DNA of 5,021 bases from Deltaproteobacteria bacterium (GTDB lineage Bacteria > Desulfobacterota > Desulfarculia > Adiutricales > Adiutricaceae). How positions within the stretch are numbered: the stretch's first letter is position 1; each line of letters opens with the position of its first letter. The position numbers and the translations under genes were made by a program. This document shows, one piece after another, positions 5,001 through 5,021 of this stretch. The stretch covers positions 1 through 5,021 of the forward strand of contig JAITJP010000324.1 of assembly GCA_031278835.1 (NCBI GenBank), written 5' to 3'. Below the pieces are notes generated by a model. That model was not told the origin of the DNA. It did not search any database and worked only from the letters and a program-made list of their open reading frames with translations.

Positions 5001-5021
5001 GCCTTTTTGCTGACCGCGTCC

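Larger units (their letters stand above)
4599..5021. other. AT-rich region without a recognisable gene
   Basis: About 420 bases, visibly richer in A and T than the genes to the left. All frames are broken by frequent stops; on the minus strand one frame is open for 36 codons from the right edge to a TAA at 4912-4910, with no recognisable similarity. The stretch holds the binding-protein promoter, the short inverted repeats and weak terminator/promoter candidates listed separately. It is either a long regulatory spacer before a gene beyond the edge or a stretch of foreign or decayed DNA. Confidence 0.6.

Noticed and set aside
4910..5020. Minus-strand frame open for 36 codons from the right edge to TAA, possibly the end of an upstream gene
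   Set aside because: No residues resemble a known family and base composition is like the surrounding intergenic DNA; the window is too short to decide, so it is not called a gene.

Overview
The window looks like chromosomal DNA of a flagellated Gram-negative bacterium, most likely of the deltaproteobacterial (Desulfobacterota) type. This placement is an inference. It rests on GC-rich genes with heavy GGCC/GCC use, a FliJ-MotE gene pair, a sigma-54-like promoter in front of that pair, and a periplasmic-type binding protein. No marker gene here fixes the taxon.

Layout. (1) Positions 2-1027, plus strand: the C-terminal four fifths of enolase, cut by the left edge. (2) Positions 1038-1091: one long hairpin flanked by A and T runs, which can end transcription from both sides. 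(3) Positions 1100-2795, minus strand: fliJ and then a MotE-family gene, overlapping by 32 bases, with a strong ribosome binding site inside the fliJ end. A sigma-54-like -24/-12 element at 2878-2894 lies upstream of fliJ. (4) Positions 2932-4583, minus strand: two genes 38 bases apart, an exported LivJ-like (type I) substrate-binding protein and then a small zinc-ribbon, single-membrane-span protein of unknown function. A good sigma-70 promoter lies at 4664-4693. (5) Positions 4599-5021: a visibly AT-rich stretch with no convincing gene, holding that promoter, several inverted repeats and a thrice-repeated AAATGGT motif.

How it fits together. Enolase is a housekeeping glycolytic gene and runs convergently into the minus-strand block. 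FliJ (soluble export chaperone/ATPase stalk) and the MotE-like membrane coiled-coil protein belong to flagellar assembly or motor function and are probably co-expressed from the sigma-54 element. The binding protein and zinc-ribbon protein form a second, probably separately transcribed unit; no transporter permease or ATPase gene is present, so the binding protein could be a sensor or a solo solute receptor. Two starts were placed from ribosome binding sites: the zinc-ribbon gene at ATG 3420 and the binding protein at TTG 4583. No CRISPR array, tRNA, rRNA, insertion sequence or clearly new defence-like system is visible. The least explained content is the zinc-ribbon/binding-protein pair, the very long low-complexity linker in the MotE-like protein, and the AT-rich region.
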